Source: Paenibacillus sp. PCH8
GTDB taxonomy: Bacteria > Bacillota > Bacilli > Paenibacillales > Paenibacillaceae
Direction: 5' to 3'
Length of the DNA stretch: 64,000 bases
NCBI RefSeq assembly: GCF_002968835.1
Contig: NZ_PKQK01000002.1
Coordinates: forward strand, 868,001-932,000
Shown here: piece after piece, positions 38,274 to 47,226 of the stretch
How positions within the stretch are numbered: position 1 is the first letter of the stretch
Layout of the letters: each line of letters starts with the position of its first letter
Notes under the pieces: generated by a model
What the model was told of the DNA's origin: nothing
The model's database searches: none
What the model saw: only the letters and a program-made list of their open reading frames with translations
Translations under genes and position numbers: made by a program

Positions 38274-39521
38274 ATGAGAAAACCGCGAATAGCGGAATGG
38301 ACCGAGCTGCGAGGCCTTGCCTTTTTGGCGATCGTCATGCAGCATAATATCGCTGAATATATCTATCGTGCCGATATTGAACAACCTGATTCCATTATGC
38401 TAACGATGATTTATCACCTGACCCGGTTCGGTACGCCTACGTTTGTATTTCTATCAGGTGTCATGCTATTTTACAATCACCGTAACAGCACACCGGAATA
38501 TCCCCGCTTCATTCGGAAGCGATTTGGCGATATCTACATGCCGTTTGTCCTATGGACACTCATCTACTGGCTCGCTGTCCGTGTGTTCACACCAACGTTC
38601 TGGCAGGCGGGTATGCCGGATTTACGCAGTCTTGTTCGTGAACTGTTTGTCCCGCAGACGGGCTATCACCTCTGGTTTGTCTTGATGGTGTTCCAGTTTT
38701 ATATGTTGTTCCCCCTGTTTCTGGCGGGAGCCAAATTCATTCAGGGACGTATCGAGAAGGCCACGCGCTTCACTCCCAAGCAGATCATCATGGTGCTGGT
38801 CCTCATTGCAGTCACAATGTACGCCTTACTTATGAAGTGGTCCTACTATAATATGGGCGGCTGGACAGAATCACTCTCTGAGCCTTGGTCAACGTTGCTG
38901 CAATATCGCTCCTATTCATGGGTTATGTACTGGTTCTACTTTCTGCTGGGTGCCGTCTGTGCCTGGTCCGTAGATAGCTGGAGAAGTTGGAGCACGAAGG
39001 TACTGCCCTGGACGATCTGTCTGTTTATAGGGATGTACATTTGGCTTGGATACGATGTGCTGCGTGGGTCTGGGGATGTTGTTAATCTGAATATTTCCAC
39101 CTATTTGAAACCAACCACCTTCTTGATCATTATGGCTCAAATGCTTATGCTCTACGGCTTCCTTGTACTGATGCGTGGCAAAGATACACGGTTTCAGCGC
39201 CTGATTGCCTGGATTGGTCGCTATTCTTTTGGCGGATACCTGGTTCACGCACTGGTAATCTACGCGATCGCTTACGTAACCAGACCGCTTCAGCTTAGTG
39301 GATGGCATCTGCCCGTAACGTTGCTCTCATTCCTCGTAACGGTCGGTGCTGCTCTGGGGATTAGCTGGGCATTATCCAAGCTTCCTGGCTCCCGATTCAC
39401 AGTAGGGTTAGCACGAAAACCACGGGTAAGCTCAGAGCTGCCTGCTACTGGTTCGGACCAAAGTAGATCACCTGAGCGAAGTCCCTCACATGGACACCAT
39501 CGTAGTCCGGAAACCAGTTAG
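38274..39521 (+). CDS. Membrane acyltransferase 3 family protein
   Basis: The 415-residue protein has about ten membrane helices and the acyltransferase 3 start ELRGLAFLAIVMQHNIAEY, with the catalytic-type histidine. GTPTFVFLSGVMLFYNHR, TGYHLWFVLMVFQFYMLFPLF and the late GRYSFGGYLVHALVIY are also typical. Members transfer acyl groups such as acetyl or succinyl to surface polysaccharides, sugars or antibiotics. The acceptor is unknown. The last 40 residues are Ser/Pro rich and polar. ATG follows GGGAGGATGACAT. No operon partner is evident. Confidence 0.85.
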   Translation: MRKPRIAEWTELRGLAFLAIVMQHNIAEYIYRADIEQPDSIMLTMIYHLTRFGTPTFVFLSGVMLFYNHRNSTPEYPRFIRKRFGDIYMPFVLWTLIYWLAVRVFTPTFWQAGMPDLRSLVRELFVPQTGYHLWFVLMVFQFYMLFPLFLAGAKFIQGRIEKATRFTPKQIIMVLVLIAVTMYALLMKWSYYNMGGWTESLSEPWSTLLQYRSYSWVMYWFYFLLGAVCAWSVDSWRSWSTKVLPWTICLFIGMYIWLGYDVLRGSGDVVNLNISTYLKPTTFLIIMAQMLMLYGFLVLMRGKDTRFQRLIAWIGRYSFGGYLVHALVIYAIAYVTRPLQLSGWHLPVTLLSFLVTVGAALGISWALSKLPGSRFTVGLARKPRVSSELPATGSDQSRSPERSPSHGHHRSPETS

Positions 39522-39682
39522 CCAGGTGAACCAAAAAGGGGTTGTCTCAGAAGGCTTCTTCCATACGCCTAAGCTAGTTAAGTTGGAACATCTTTAAATC
39601 TCTAAGCCATATAAGAGAGCCATGCCATGTTCTAAAGGATCTCTCACGCCTTATTTTAGTGATTTTGGAGAGGTGAGAAACG

Positions 39683-39829
39683 TAACGAATCTCAGCGACG
39701 CTATTTCATCCGAAAACGGCGATAAAAGGCGAATACACGCATAAAACATGAAAATAGCGCGTCTCCGATTCGTTACATTTTCAAATGGACTGAAATGCAT
39801 CAAATAGTGTCACCTCAGTTCGTTAGCCA
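39683..39829. repeat. Dispersed repeat cluster, three arms
   Basis: Three copies of the TAACGAA...GACGCTATTT motif lie here: forward at 39683-39706, reverse at 39752-39775 and reverse at 39802-39825. The first two form an inverted pair about 90 bases across. The stretch 39765-39829 is the reverse complement of 13226-13290 apart from one base. It occupies the middle of a 437-base non-coding gap and is followed by a terminator resembling the one beside the other copy. Confidence 0.8.
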
Positions 39830-39910
39830 AAATGCTCGAATCATCTGCTGGAGTTCATGTGGAGCTAGAATAACAAGCGGCTCTTCCGAAAATTTCAACA
39901 ACAAAACACG

Positions 39911-39949
39911 AAAGGGACAAGGCAGAATGAATCTCTGCTTCGTCCCTTA
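39911..39949 (-). terminator. Terminator of the helical-repeat secreted protein gene
   Basis: On the minus strand AAGGGACGAAGCAGA pairs with TCTGCCTTGTCCCTT, followed by TCGTGTTTTGTTGTTG. It is an inverted near-copy of the terminator at 13167-13220. Confidence 0.75.
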
Positions 39950-39958
39950 ACCCCTTCT

Positions 39959-40696
39959 TTACTTCACTTCGGTCGAAGTGGATCTTCCCGGAACAGGTTC
40001 CTGAGAACCCGGCGCCGAATGAGCGCCACCTTTCTGATGAACGAACCTTTTCAGATCACCCGTCAATTGTTCCTTTAACTTGTCCACCAACTGTGTTTCG
40101 TTAATGCCTTTTGCTTGGGCAATCTCAGCCAGAGACTTCCCGCTCTGGAGCTGCTCGTGCAGTTGAGCGGGTGTGACACCGATAAAACGTGCGATAGCTC
40201 CCTTATCTAGCATAGAACGTTTGCCATGGTGGGTAAATTCACGCCGTAAATCCCGCAGTGGGGTATTCATGACCTTTTTCAACTTCGTATCCATATCTGC
40301 CTTGGCAGCTGCAGCTTGTTCCTTGGTGAGACAACCTTCTTCTACAGCTTTATCGAGACGCTGCGCAAGGGTAGGCTTCAACTTCTGTAATAACTGTTCC
40401 TCACTAAGTCCTTTACGCTCTTTCGCAATCTGGGTTAGTGTTTGGCCCTGCTCCATCTGTTCTTTCAGATCCCTAAGCCCAATCCCAAGCAGGCCTGCCG
40501 TTTCACCAATCATAAACAGTCCGTGTCCAGCCTGCATGCACGGCTTCGCTTGTTCGCTGGAGGAAGAAGCTCTGGACGAATCATCCTGTACCTCAGCCCG
40601 AACAGCCGGATCAGCATATACCACCTGCCCTGTTGCTACTGTTATGAATATGGCTGCCAATCCAGCTGACATCCACGTTTTCCATTTCATTTTCAT
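39959..40696 (-). CDS. Secreted helical-repeat protein of unknown function
   Basis: This 245-residue protein has a signal peptide (MKMKWKTWMSAGLAAIFITVATGQVVYA), a polar linker and two related helical blocks. LLGIGLRDLKEQMEQGQTLTQIAKERKGLSEEQLLQKLKPTL and FIGVTPAQLHEQLQSGKSLAEIAQAKGINETQLVDKLKEQL share the pattern of a hydrophobic helix, GQ/GKxLxxIA and a second helix. Between them is a charged segment with KEQAAAAKADMDTKL. Proteins of this layout are common in spore-forming Bacillota with no assigned role. The gene is divergent from the isoprenoid-synthase-like gene at 40917. Confidence 0.75.
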   Translation of the reverse strand: MKMKWKTWMSAGLAAIFITVATGQVVYADPAVRAEVQDDSSRASSSSEQAKPCMQAGHGLFMIGETAGLLGIGLRDLKEQMEQGQTLTQIAKERKGLSEEQLLQKLKPTLAQRLDKAVEEGCLTKEQAAAAKADMDTKLKKVMNTPLRDLRREFTHHGKRSMLDKGAIARFIGVTPAQLHEQLQSGKSLAEIAQAKGINETQLVDKLKEQLTGDLKRFVHQKGGAHSAPGSQEPVPGRSTSTEVK

Positions 40697-40896
40697 TTGT
40701 CTACCACCTTTCCTGTGTCGAAAATCCTGTGCCTTCCTAGTTTCAGCCTAAAATCCACTTTTTTATGCCATAAAATACAAAATGTCATCATTTTTCTCAC
40801 AAATGATCACAAAAAATCCTATTTTTTTCAGTTAATTTCCGCTATACTGAATGTAACTTCATGAGCTAATCGAATAGTCCTTAAACACCTTATCGC

Positions 40897-40919
40897 AGGA
40901 AGGACGATATGTAACGATG
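40897..40919 (+). promoter_or_regulatory. Start-stop (ATGTAA) element at the 40917 gene
   Basis: The ribosome binding site AGGAAGGA (40897-40904) is followed by ATGTAA at 40909-40914 and, two bases later, by the ATG used for the 315-residue gene. The site is best spaced for the ATG of the ATGTAA pair, so ribosomes could initiate and stop there first. This may lower or regulate expression; it may also be chance. Confidence 0.4.
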
Positions 40920-41864
40920 CGAAGAGAATGGTTAGATCCATTTACATCCGATGTGGAGGTCGTGTTCGCTTCGGCGGAGCAAAATCTGCGGAAGTATCCT
41001 GAACCTCTTGCAGGACATGCATTGGAACAACTTTATTTGCTCAATCCCTTATTACGCGATTCAGGGCACAGTTATATCGGGTACATCCTTCCACTCTGGA
41101 TGCAACACTCGGATGGACTATCCCAAGAAAGCGCACATCAACTGAGTACAGCCTGCCTCATTCACATGTTGTATTTCCTGAATCAGGACGATGTGATGGA
41201 TGAACTACCTGAGGATACCACACTGAAGTTATCCCTGGGTAATCTATACTACATGGATGCACTTCAATCCTACGCAGAGTTATTCGATCTTTCCTCCACA
41301 TTCTGGACGTATTTCAGACAATATGTTGTGGATTGGGCTGTCAGTGTCACTGGCGAGCATTCCGTTGATTATTTCCAACTCAATCCCTTGTTGATTGCGC
41401 AGAAAGCCGCTCCTCTACTGATTGGAGCTACAGGTGCACTAATTCTGCTGAGACAGCCCGACCGGGTGATCCCGTTATGCTCTGCCATCAACATCACACT
41501 CATGACACTCCAGATGACCGATGACTTCACAGACACGAATCAAGATGCTGTGCACGGAAATTACAACAGCTATCTCTCTCACATATCCGCAGCATTGAAT
41601 CATAACTATCCCGCTCATCCTCTTAGCGAACGTGTACATGACAATGTATACAACACTCAAATGATGAACTCCTATGTAGACATTGCCAATCAATATAACC
41701 GTACATTAACATCTTCTAACTTGGGAATATCGCATCTAGAAGCGTTTAATTCTTATTTGTGCAGCACATTGGTACAAGCTGTTCAGGAGATTACACAGCG
41801 TAAGAAACAGCTCCTACAAGGCGGGTTTCATCACTGGATCAGCGATCGACAGCTGGGATTCTGA
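40917..41864 (+). CDS. Class I isoprenoid-synthase-like protein
   Basis: The 315-residue, mostly helical protein has two aspartate-rich motifs placed as in trans-prenyltransferases and terpene synthases. The first is QDDVMDE (residues 90-96) at the end of helix LSTACLIHMLYFLN. The second is TDDFTDTNQD (201-210) after ALILLRQPDRVIPLCSAINITLMTLQM. LSLGNLYYMDALQSYAEL and QKAAPLLIGATGALILL occupy the positions of the usual GDxxL and KTA helices. These motifs bind magnesium and diphosphate in the known families. Whether it makes, transfers or cyclises a prenyl chain is unknown. A precursor-like peptide gene follows after 54 bases, probably cotranscribed. Confidence 0.75.
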   Translation: MRREWLDPFTSDVEVVFASAEQNLRKYPEPLAGHALEQLYLLNPLLRDSGHSYIGYILPLWMQHSDGLSQESAHQLSTACLIHMLYFLNQDDVMDELPEDTTLKLSLGNLYYMDALQSYAELFDLSSTFWTYFRQYVVDWAVSVTGEHSVDYFQLNPLLIAQKAAPLLIGATGALILLRQPDRVIPLCSAINITLMTLQMTDDFTDTNQDAVHGNYNSYLSHISAALNHNYPAHPLSERVHDNVYNTQMMNSYVDIANQYNRTLTSSNLGISHLEAFNSYLCSTLVQAVQEITQRKKQLLQGGFHHWISDRQLGF

Positions 41865-41918
41865 AGATAAGAAATAGGCTGATTCAGTTTAATTTCAAAT
41901 ATGAAGGGAATGTTGACG

Positions 41919-42161
41919 ATGATGGTATCAGAGAAAACGTTGCATGAGGATATTATTGAAAAGGCTTGGACAGACAAGCATTTCAGACAGCAATTGCACG
42001 CCAATCCGAAGCAGGCACTTCGTGAAGCATTCGGTATTGAAATTCCCGAGCACATTCAGGTACGTACCGTAGAGGAACGGCAGAATGATTATGTTCTCGT
42101 TATACCGCCGAACCCTGCAAAGGTCAATTATGATGTGAATTGCGGACCGTGGAGGAACTAA
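41919..42161 (+). CDS. NHLP-leader RiPP-type precursor peptide
   Basis: This 80-residue peptide matches the nitrile-hydratase-like leader family: EDIIEKAWTDKHFRQQLHANPKQALREAFGIEIPEHIQVRTVEE then VLVIPPNPA. In RiPP systems such leaders guide modifying enzymes and are cut from a C-terminal core. Here the core would be only the last 12 or so residues, AKVNYDVNCGPWRN, with a single cysteine and tryptophan. No double-glycine site is visible. ATG at 41919 lies eight bases after AAGGGAA; in-frame ATGs at 41901, 41910 and 41922 are alternatives. It lies 54 bases after the isoprenoid-synthase-like gene. No dedicated exporter or cyclase gene is nearby. Confidence 0.8.
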   Translation: MMVSEKTLHEDIIEKAWTDKHFRQQLHANPKQALREAFGIEIPEHIQVRTVEERQNDYVLVIPPNPAKVNYDVNCGPWRN

Positions 42162-42207
42162 CACGGGTAAACTAGCCTTGTAGTATAAGAAATCATTGTA
42201 AAAAATC

Positions 42208-42300
42208 AGGGGTAGGAACAAAAAAAGCCGCTGTATCCTTCTGGGAGTTCGTCATTCGACGAACTCGGCAAAAGATACAACAGCTTCCGTTCCTACCCCT
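42208..42300 (-). terminator. Terminator overlapping the kinase C-terminal codons
   Basis: Nested stems occupy 42208-42300: AGGGGTAGGAAC with GTTCCTACCCCT outside, GCTGTTGTATC with GATACAGCGGC inside, and a perfect GAGTTCGTC/GACGAACTC hairpin (42245-42266) that contains the kinase stop codon. On the minus strand a run of seven T follows the inner stem. It probably ends the kinase transcript, and possibly the convergent RiPP transcript. Confidence 0.65.
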
Positions 42301-44149
42301 TTGGTACTTGTAAAGCTGATCTGCCCTTGCATGGCTTCAACAATCCGGAATGTAACCATCATGCCAAGGCCTGTACCTTTAATTTTATTGGAGAAATAAG
42401 GTTCCCCAGACGGGAAAGTGCTTCCTCATCCATACCTTCTCCGTTATCCCGGACATGCACCTTAATCATTCCATCCTGCTTATACGCCCATATATCAATC
42501 TGACCTTGTCCCTGTAGAGCTTCGATACTGTTCTTGATTATATTGATAAAGGCCTGCTTGAATTTTGAAGAGTTCCCCCGGATTATCAGGTCCGGCGGAA
42601 TGTCGGTTGTAATTTTGCCACCTTCCAGATTAGCCATAGGCACAAGAATACCTTCGATATGATTGAATTCATCCGAGATATTTAACGAGATAATATGGTC
42701 AAACTCCGGTTTGGCAAATGTAAGAAAGTCTGTAATGATGCCCGAAGCCCGATCCAGTTCCTCCAGTGCAATTCGAACATACCCCTTATTTTTGTTGTCT
42801 TCCTGTTCTGTCATCAGTTGCAGGAATCCTCTTGTCACCTGAAGCGGATTACGCACTTCGTGGGCAACGGAAGCCGCCAGTTCACTAATAATCTCCATCT
42901 TCTCGGATCGCTGCAACTCATTATTGAACAACTCCAGTTCCTTCGAGTACTCCAGAACTTTCGTGTGTTTTTCGGCAAAACGACTTCCGAGAATGGCAAT
43001 TAACGAGATGACAAAGGCAACCATGGACCATTTCCACCATAACAGATGATACGAACCATTCCGCTGATAGTACCACAACAGTTCAGCCACACTAATCAAG
43101 GCAAAGGTCCCGAACCCCGTCGCGAGCAGCATCGCTTCACGATTGCGTTGTAGCGCTTTGGCGATGGTTCCAATGAATAGAATCGTCAGCAGAATGACCA
43201 GAACGATACCAACTACACGCTGTACGAGCAGATTGTAGAGTACATCCCATTGTCCTCCTGTAACAATATAGATAAACAGAGAGAACACCGCGACAATCGA
43301 ATATATGAATTGTATTTTTCGTAGTTTGGTGAAGATTCCATGTAGTCCCGGCCCGATAATCTGTTCAAAAAAATAACAGAGCGCAGGCATGCCGAGCAGC
43401 ATAGCCAAGTCAAATACGACGGAATACAGGTCACCATACACCTGATAGAACGTATACAAAAATTGCGAGTACGTGATAATCATCGTTCCGATGGACCCCA
43501 TCACAATACATAGCGAGATCCACAATCCCTTGTGGAATTTGCCCAAGAAAAACGTGCAGCTTAGCATCGTAATTGCTGTGAATACAAATGTCGCGCCCAA
43601 GATCACATCAATGAGCCCGTTATGAATATATTGCTCCTGCAACATGGAATAGGGGCCAACTTCAACGATCCCTTGTATTCCTAAACGGCCTTTCTCATTT
43701 TGCGACCATACATAGAGCGTGTCACCTGAATTATCACCTGATAAGGGCAATAACACCGCATTATTATCATAATTGTAATGGTAGTTCTCATAGACTTTAC
43801 GATCTTCCAAATAGATAACAATGTGGTTACCCTTGATGTTCCCGAATCGAATGGCCGAACTTTCCTCATTTAATTCAGGGATGGTCAGGCGAGTCCATAA
43901 GGAACTCATACGATCAGTATTGCTATACTTCAGCTTATCAACACCCTGCTTCTCCCATATCTCGTCTGCTCCCGCAACTTCACTGATGAATCCCTGATCG
44001 TCTACGTTCCCCCATTTTACTTCCCATCCTGTAATGGATACAGGTTGCTTAGCCTCTCCTGTAGTTGCAAAGACTATCCCGTGCGGCATGCATAGAATAA
44101 CCATTACACTCATCCATAAGATGATGATAGCTTTGGGCACATTTTTCAT
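42252..44149 (-). pseudogene. Membrane sensor histidine kinase, single frameshift near the C-terminus
   Basis: The protein has a signal peptide, an extracellular sensory domain (residues about 30-165) and seven to eight membrane helices (about 175-390), a 7TMR-DISM-like layout. The kinase core begins ELAASVAHEVRNPLQVTRGFLQLM (phospho-acceptor His), with N-box INIIKNSIEALQ and G1 VRDNGEGMDEEAL. At the C-run 42404-42407 the frame is lost. One added base restores LGEPYFSNKIKGTGLGMMVTFRIVEAM, the normal G2 box, and a 632-residue product. It resembles sporulation kinases. It converges on the RiPP-like cassette, but a link is unproven. No response-regulator gene is adjacent. Confidence 0.85.
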
Positions 44150-44304
44150 TCACAGCACCTCAAAGTTCTTATTTTCCCAATCTTTACATTCTCTCATCTA
44201 TCATTCGCCACAGTTTGTCACGTCACCTTCTTGGGATACATGAAAATTCACATTTAAGTAGATTTATAGATTTATTTCCATTTTATTGTTAAAATCCAGT
44301 CCGA

Positions 44305-44586
44305 TTATTCACGAAGGTCTTCGAATTGATTTTCAATCATTTCACGTTCCTTCTGCTCAACCAGGTTGCGAAATTCAAGCCATTGCTCCGTTTCTTCATC
44401 ATCATAGATGGTCCATATGTCGGAGAAAACGAAATCCCGCAACTGGACCACGTGTCCGGACCATATGCCACCTACCCAGAACAATCCATCCGGACGACGG
44501 ATGACGGTACGGGAGAAACCGGGTGTGGACGCCTTTTGCCCTATACGGATGCGTGTAATCATATTCCCCAGTGTGAACCAGTCCAC
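44305..44586 (-). CDS. Conserved small cytoplasmic protein, function unknown
   Basis: This 93-residue protein starts with GTG at 44586, six bases after GGGAGGG. Its N-terminal part is beta-rich (TRIRIGQKASTPGFSRTVIRRPDGLFWVGGIWSGHVVQLRDFVFSDIWTIYDD). The C-terminal part is a charged helix (EETEQWLEFRNLVEQKEREMIENQFEDLRE). No signal or membrane segment is present. I do not recognise the family. The good ribosome site and helix-forming end support a real gene. Confidence 0.65.
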   Translation of the reverse strand: MDWFTLGNMITRIRIGQKASTPGFSRTVIRRPDGLFWVGGIWSGHVVQLRDFVFSDIWTIYDDEETEQWLEFRNLVEQKEREMIENQFEDLRE

Positions 44587-44730
44587 CTGAATCCCTCCCT
44601 TACATACTCATGCTTCATCATAACATAGGCAAAACATGAAAAGCTGCAAAAACGGTAGCTGCGTTTCAATCCGTTCCTTCATGTGTAATGGTTTCTCAAA
44701 GCAAACACAAACGCTAAGGAGATGATACCA

Positions 44731-44892
44731 ATGAATGAGCCACATCGCACTGTTGAGGTAGAACATAAGGATATTCAGCATAAATCAGATTCAAGTATGG
44801 TCGCTTCCACATTTATTAAATATGCCGCTTATATCATTATCTTTTTTGGATTCCTATACTTCTTGGTGAAGTATGTATTCCCGAAATTTTAA
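44731..44892 (+). CDS. Small single-span membrane protein
   Basis: A 53-residue frame begins ATG AAT GAG at 44731, six bases after AAGGAGATG. After a polar N-terminus (MNEPHRTVEVEHKDIQHKSD) it has one hydrophobic helix (FIKYAAYIIIFFGFLYFLVKYVF) ending PKF. It is too short for usual gene finders but has a convincing ribosome site and membrane segment. Function unknown. Confidence 0.65.
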   Translation: MNEPHRTVEVEHKDIQHKSDSSMVASTFIKYAAYIIIFFGFLYFLVKYVFPKF

Positions 44893-45070
44893 GGCATTCA
44901 TAGCGTAGCGAACACTCGGGGATACTAATCTGGACAAGATTACAACATACGCTGTTTGGGTAACTACAGGGTAAGGAGCCTTCACCAATAGAAAGCTACT
45001 GAACAACTACTTGTATATGCCATTCAATAATCGAAATCAGATATAACTCATACGAAAGGAAGTGCTACTT

Positions 45071-45442
45071 ATGTCTGACAGACCTATCAGTAATGAAGAG
45101 AGCGACCGCCATTATGACCGTTATCAGAGGTCCCGTGATATTCCACCGGAGACAGCAGTTCCAGAAGGTGACATGGATACCTTTGACGAAGTTTCCGGCA
45201 GAAGAATCATAACGGAGGATTCGGATCTGCCGCTAATAGCAACGACGAATGCGGAAGAACCGGAACTGGATTCACGTTTGGCGGAGACGCCGCTGGAATC
45301 CGTACCGGATGCAGATGTTCTGCAACCCAACAGTCCCGTTGATCCAGCTGCACCCGATCCAGATGCGCTGCATGGTACAGATCTGCTCAATGGTGCCGGA
45401 GCGGACGCGAAACCGGAGAATGACATACCACCACGTCGCTAG
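45071..45442 (+). CDS. Acidic low-complexity protein, function unknown
   Basis: This 123-residue protein is rich in Asp, Glu, Pro and Ser (PETAVPEGDMDTFDEVSGRRIITEDSDLPL, then VDPAAPDPDALHGTDLLNG) and is probably disordered. It has no signal or membrane segment. ATG at 45071 follows AAAGGAAG. A second acidic gene follows after 35 bases, suggesting a small operon. I do not recognise a family; such proteins recur in Paenibacillus, possibly as stress or spore proteins, but this is speculation. Confidence 0.6.
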   Translation: MSDRPISNEESDRHYDRYQRSRDIPPETAVPEGDMDTFDEVSGRRIITEDSDLPLIATTNAEEPELDSRLAETPLESVPDADVLQPNSPVDPAAPDPDALHGTDLLNGAGADAKPENDIPPRR

Positions 45443-45477
45443 TTGTAATCACATCCTGTATGAGGAGGTGCATCCCG

Positions 45478-45672
45478 ATGAAGGAAGATCGGCCAAAACC
45501 TGTGCATGAACCCGACAATCTCGTAACCGAACGGGATATCGATCCCGACTTCGGACTGTTCACGGAAGACTCCTTTCCCGAAGCACTCGAAGATGAGGAT
45601 CAACGCGACGCGGTCCAACATGCCATTCCCAAAGAGAAGGCCTCTCCTAAGCCCTCTTCGGATGACCATTAA
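45478..45672 (+). CDS. Small acidic protein, function unknown
   Basis: A 64-residue hydrophilic peptide (MKEDRPKPVHEPDNLVTERDIDPDFGLFTEDSFPEALEDED) starts at 45478 behind the strong site GAGGAGGTG. It lies 35 bases after the previous acidic protein gene and ends at a good terminator (45688-45727), so the two are probably cotranscribed. No family recognised. Confidence 0.6.
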   Translation: MKEDRPKPVHEPDNLVTERDIDPDFGLFTEDSFPEALEDEDQRDAVQHAIPKEKASPKPSSDDH

Positions 45673-45687
45673 ATCCGTAGTAGATTT

Positions 45688-45727
45688 AAAAAAGATGACG
45701 TCTGTATCTACAGCGTCATCTTTTCTT
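45688..45727. terminator. Bidirectional intrinsic terminator
   Basis: AAGATGACG pairs with CGTCATCTT around an inner CTGT/ACAG stem, flanked by A-run and T-run. It ends the acidic-protein genes and the convergent MFS gene. Confidence 0.85.
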
Positions 45728-45756
45728 TGCCTTTATGTTCACTTTGTGAGGGCTAC

Positions 45757-46970
45757 TCACTGCTTCTCAGAAGCCTTGCCCGCTCCCGGCAACTTGTGCT
45801 CCAATCCCGACCACTTCGCGACAAGGGCAGTGATCAAGAGTGCAATTCCATTAATGATAAAAATCCAGCGAATCGGTAGCCAGCCACCGAGAACACCACC
45901 AATGATCGGCCCCGCCATCGTACCGATCTGAGCAGCCGACTGATTCAGACCGAAGGCTCTCCCCTGAACTCAGGCGCAGTGACCTGCACAATCATGGAAT
46001 TGATAGCTGGAAATACAGCCGCGAAGAATAGACCGTACACAAATCTTAATATGCCGAATCCGATATACCCTGTTGTAAAGAACTGTAGCAGATTCCCCAC
46101 TGCCCCACCTACGAGTCCAATGATCAGCACTTTGCCAAATCCAATCCGCGAACCAATCCTGCCCCAACGCGGCGCCATAATGACCGTGGCTACACCCACC
46201 GCCGAGAAAATAATACCCGAACTAAGTGAGGCACGATCCGGCTGAACCCCCATCTCCATCACATAGACCGTCAATAGTGGCTCCAGAATCATCACGGAGA
46301 ACGTACATATGCCCATCATGCCAAGCACCGTCATAAACAAACGATTCGCTCTGGCTTCACGGATATCATCCATGACGTGGGAACGCGGCTTGTTCCGGTT
46401 GAAGTTCTCCTCTTTTACCCAGAAGGTTGCGATAATCGCTGAGACCAGCACTACAATGGCCGAAAATAAAAATGCGTTCCGGTTACCATAATAGTGGCTA
46501 ACAACGCCACCAATTAACGGCCCGATAATACCGCCTGTCGCTCCCGCAGTAGACATGATACCGAGTGCATACCCTGTCTTCTCCTCAGGCGTATTCGTTC
46601 CCACAAGGGCAATCGCCGCAGGAACAAATCCGGCAAGCAGACCCTGAAACAATCGAACAACGATCAGCGAATAGGGGTCCTGCACAAAATAATTGATTAA
46701 ATACAAGATCGCAAGGCTGTATCCCGACCGGATCAGCATTGGCTTGCGTCCGTATTTGTCAGCCAGTGACCCCCAGAAGGGAGACACGAGCGCACTCGCA
46801 AGAAATGTAATACCGAAGGCCAGTCCTGACCATAACTCCAGATGATCTCGAATCCCCAGATCATTGCTTAGGAACAAGGGTAGAAATGGGATCGAAATCG
46901 AATAGGAAGTGCTGCAAAAAAATACACCAATCCACAATATGACTAGATTGCGCTTCCACGAGAAGTCCAT
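45757..46970 (-). pseudogene. MFS multidrug-type efflux transporter, single frameshift
   Basis: This 12-helix major facilitator begins MDFSWKRNLVILWIGVFFCSTSYSISIPFLPLFL and has the motif A loop GSLADKYGRKPMLIRSGYS plus the antiporter motif GATGGIIGPLIGGVVSHYYG. At the C-run 45963-45966 the frame is lost. One added base gives EFRGRAFGLNQSAAQIGTMAGPIIGGVLGG and the last two helices, restoring 404 residues ending AGKASEKQ. The start at 46970 is more likely than the upstream ATG at 47060, whose extension is not membrane-like. Similar DHA1 proteins export drugs by proton antiport. Substrate unknown. Confidence 0.85.
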
Positions 46971-47226
46971 ATACCCGCACGCCCTTTCCGTTACTGACGT
47001 CGGGACTGCCGTGTATTGGAGCGGACGGAACAGACCCGTACGTCCCTGTTGCGGAAGCATTTTCCTTATTTTACACCCATGTCCCTATGAAGACCATCCC
47101 CTGTTCACCCCATCCACACGTATTGCATTGCCATCTTGTCCATATAAACGGTATGATAGTTGAAGAAATATCCACACGATATTTGGAGAAAATATATGAT
47201 GCAGAGATGCAAGGAGGAACGTTTTC

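Noticed and set aside
40740..40916. Riboswitch or operator before the isoprenoid-like gene
   Set aside because: Beyond the ribosome site and ATGTAA pair, no inverted repeat or known motif was seen.
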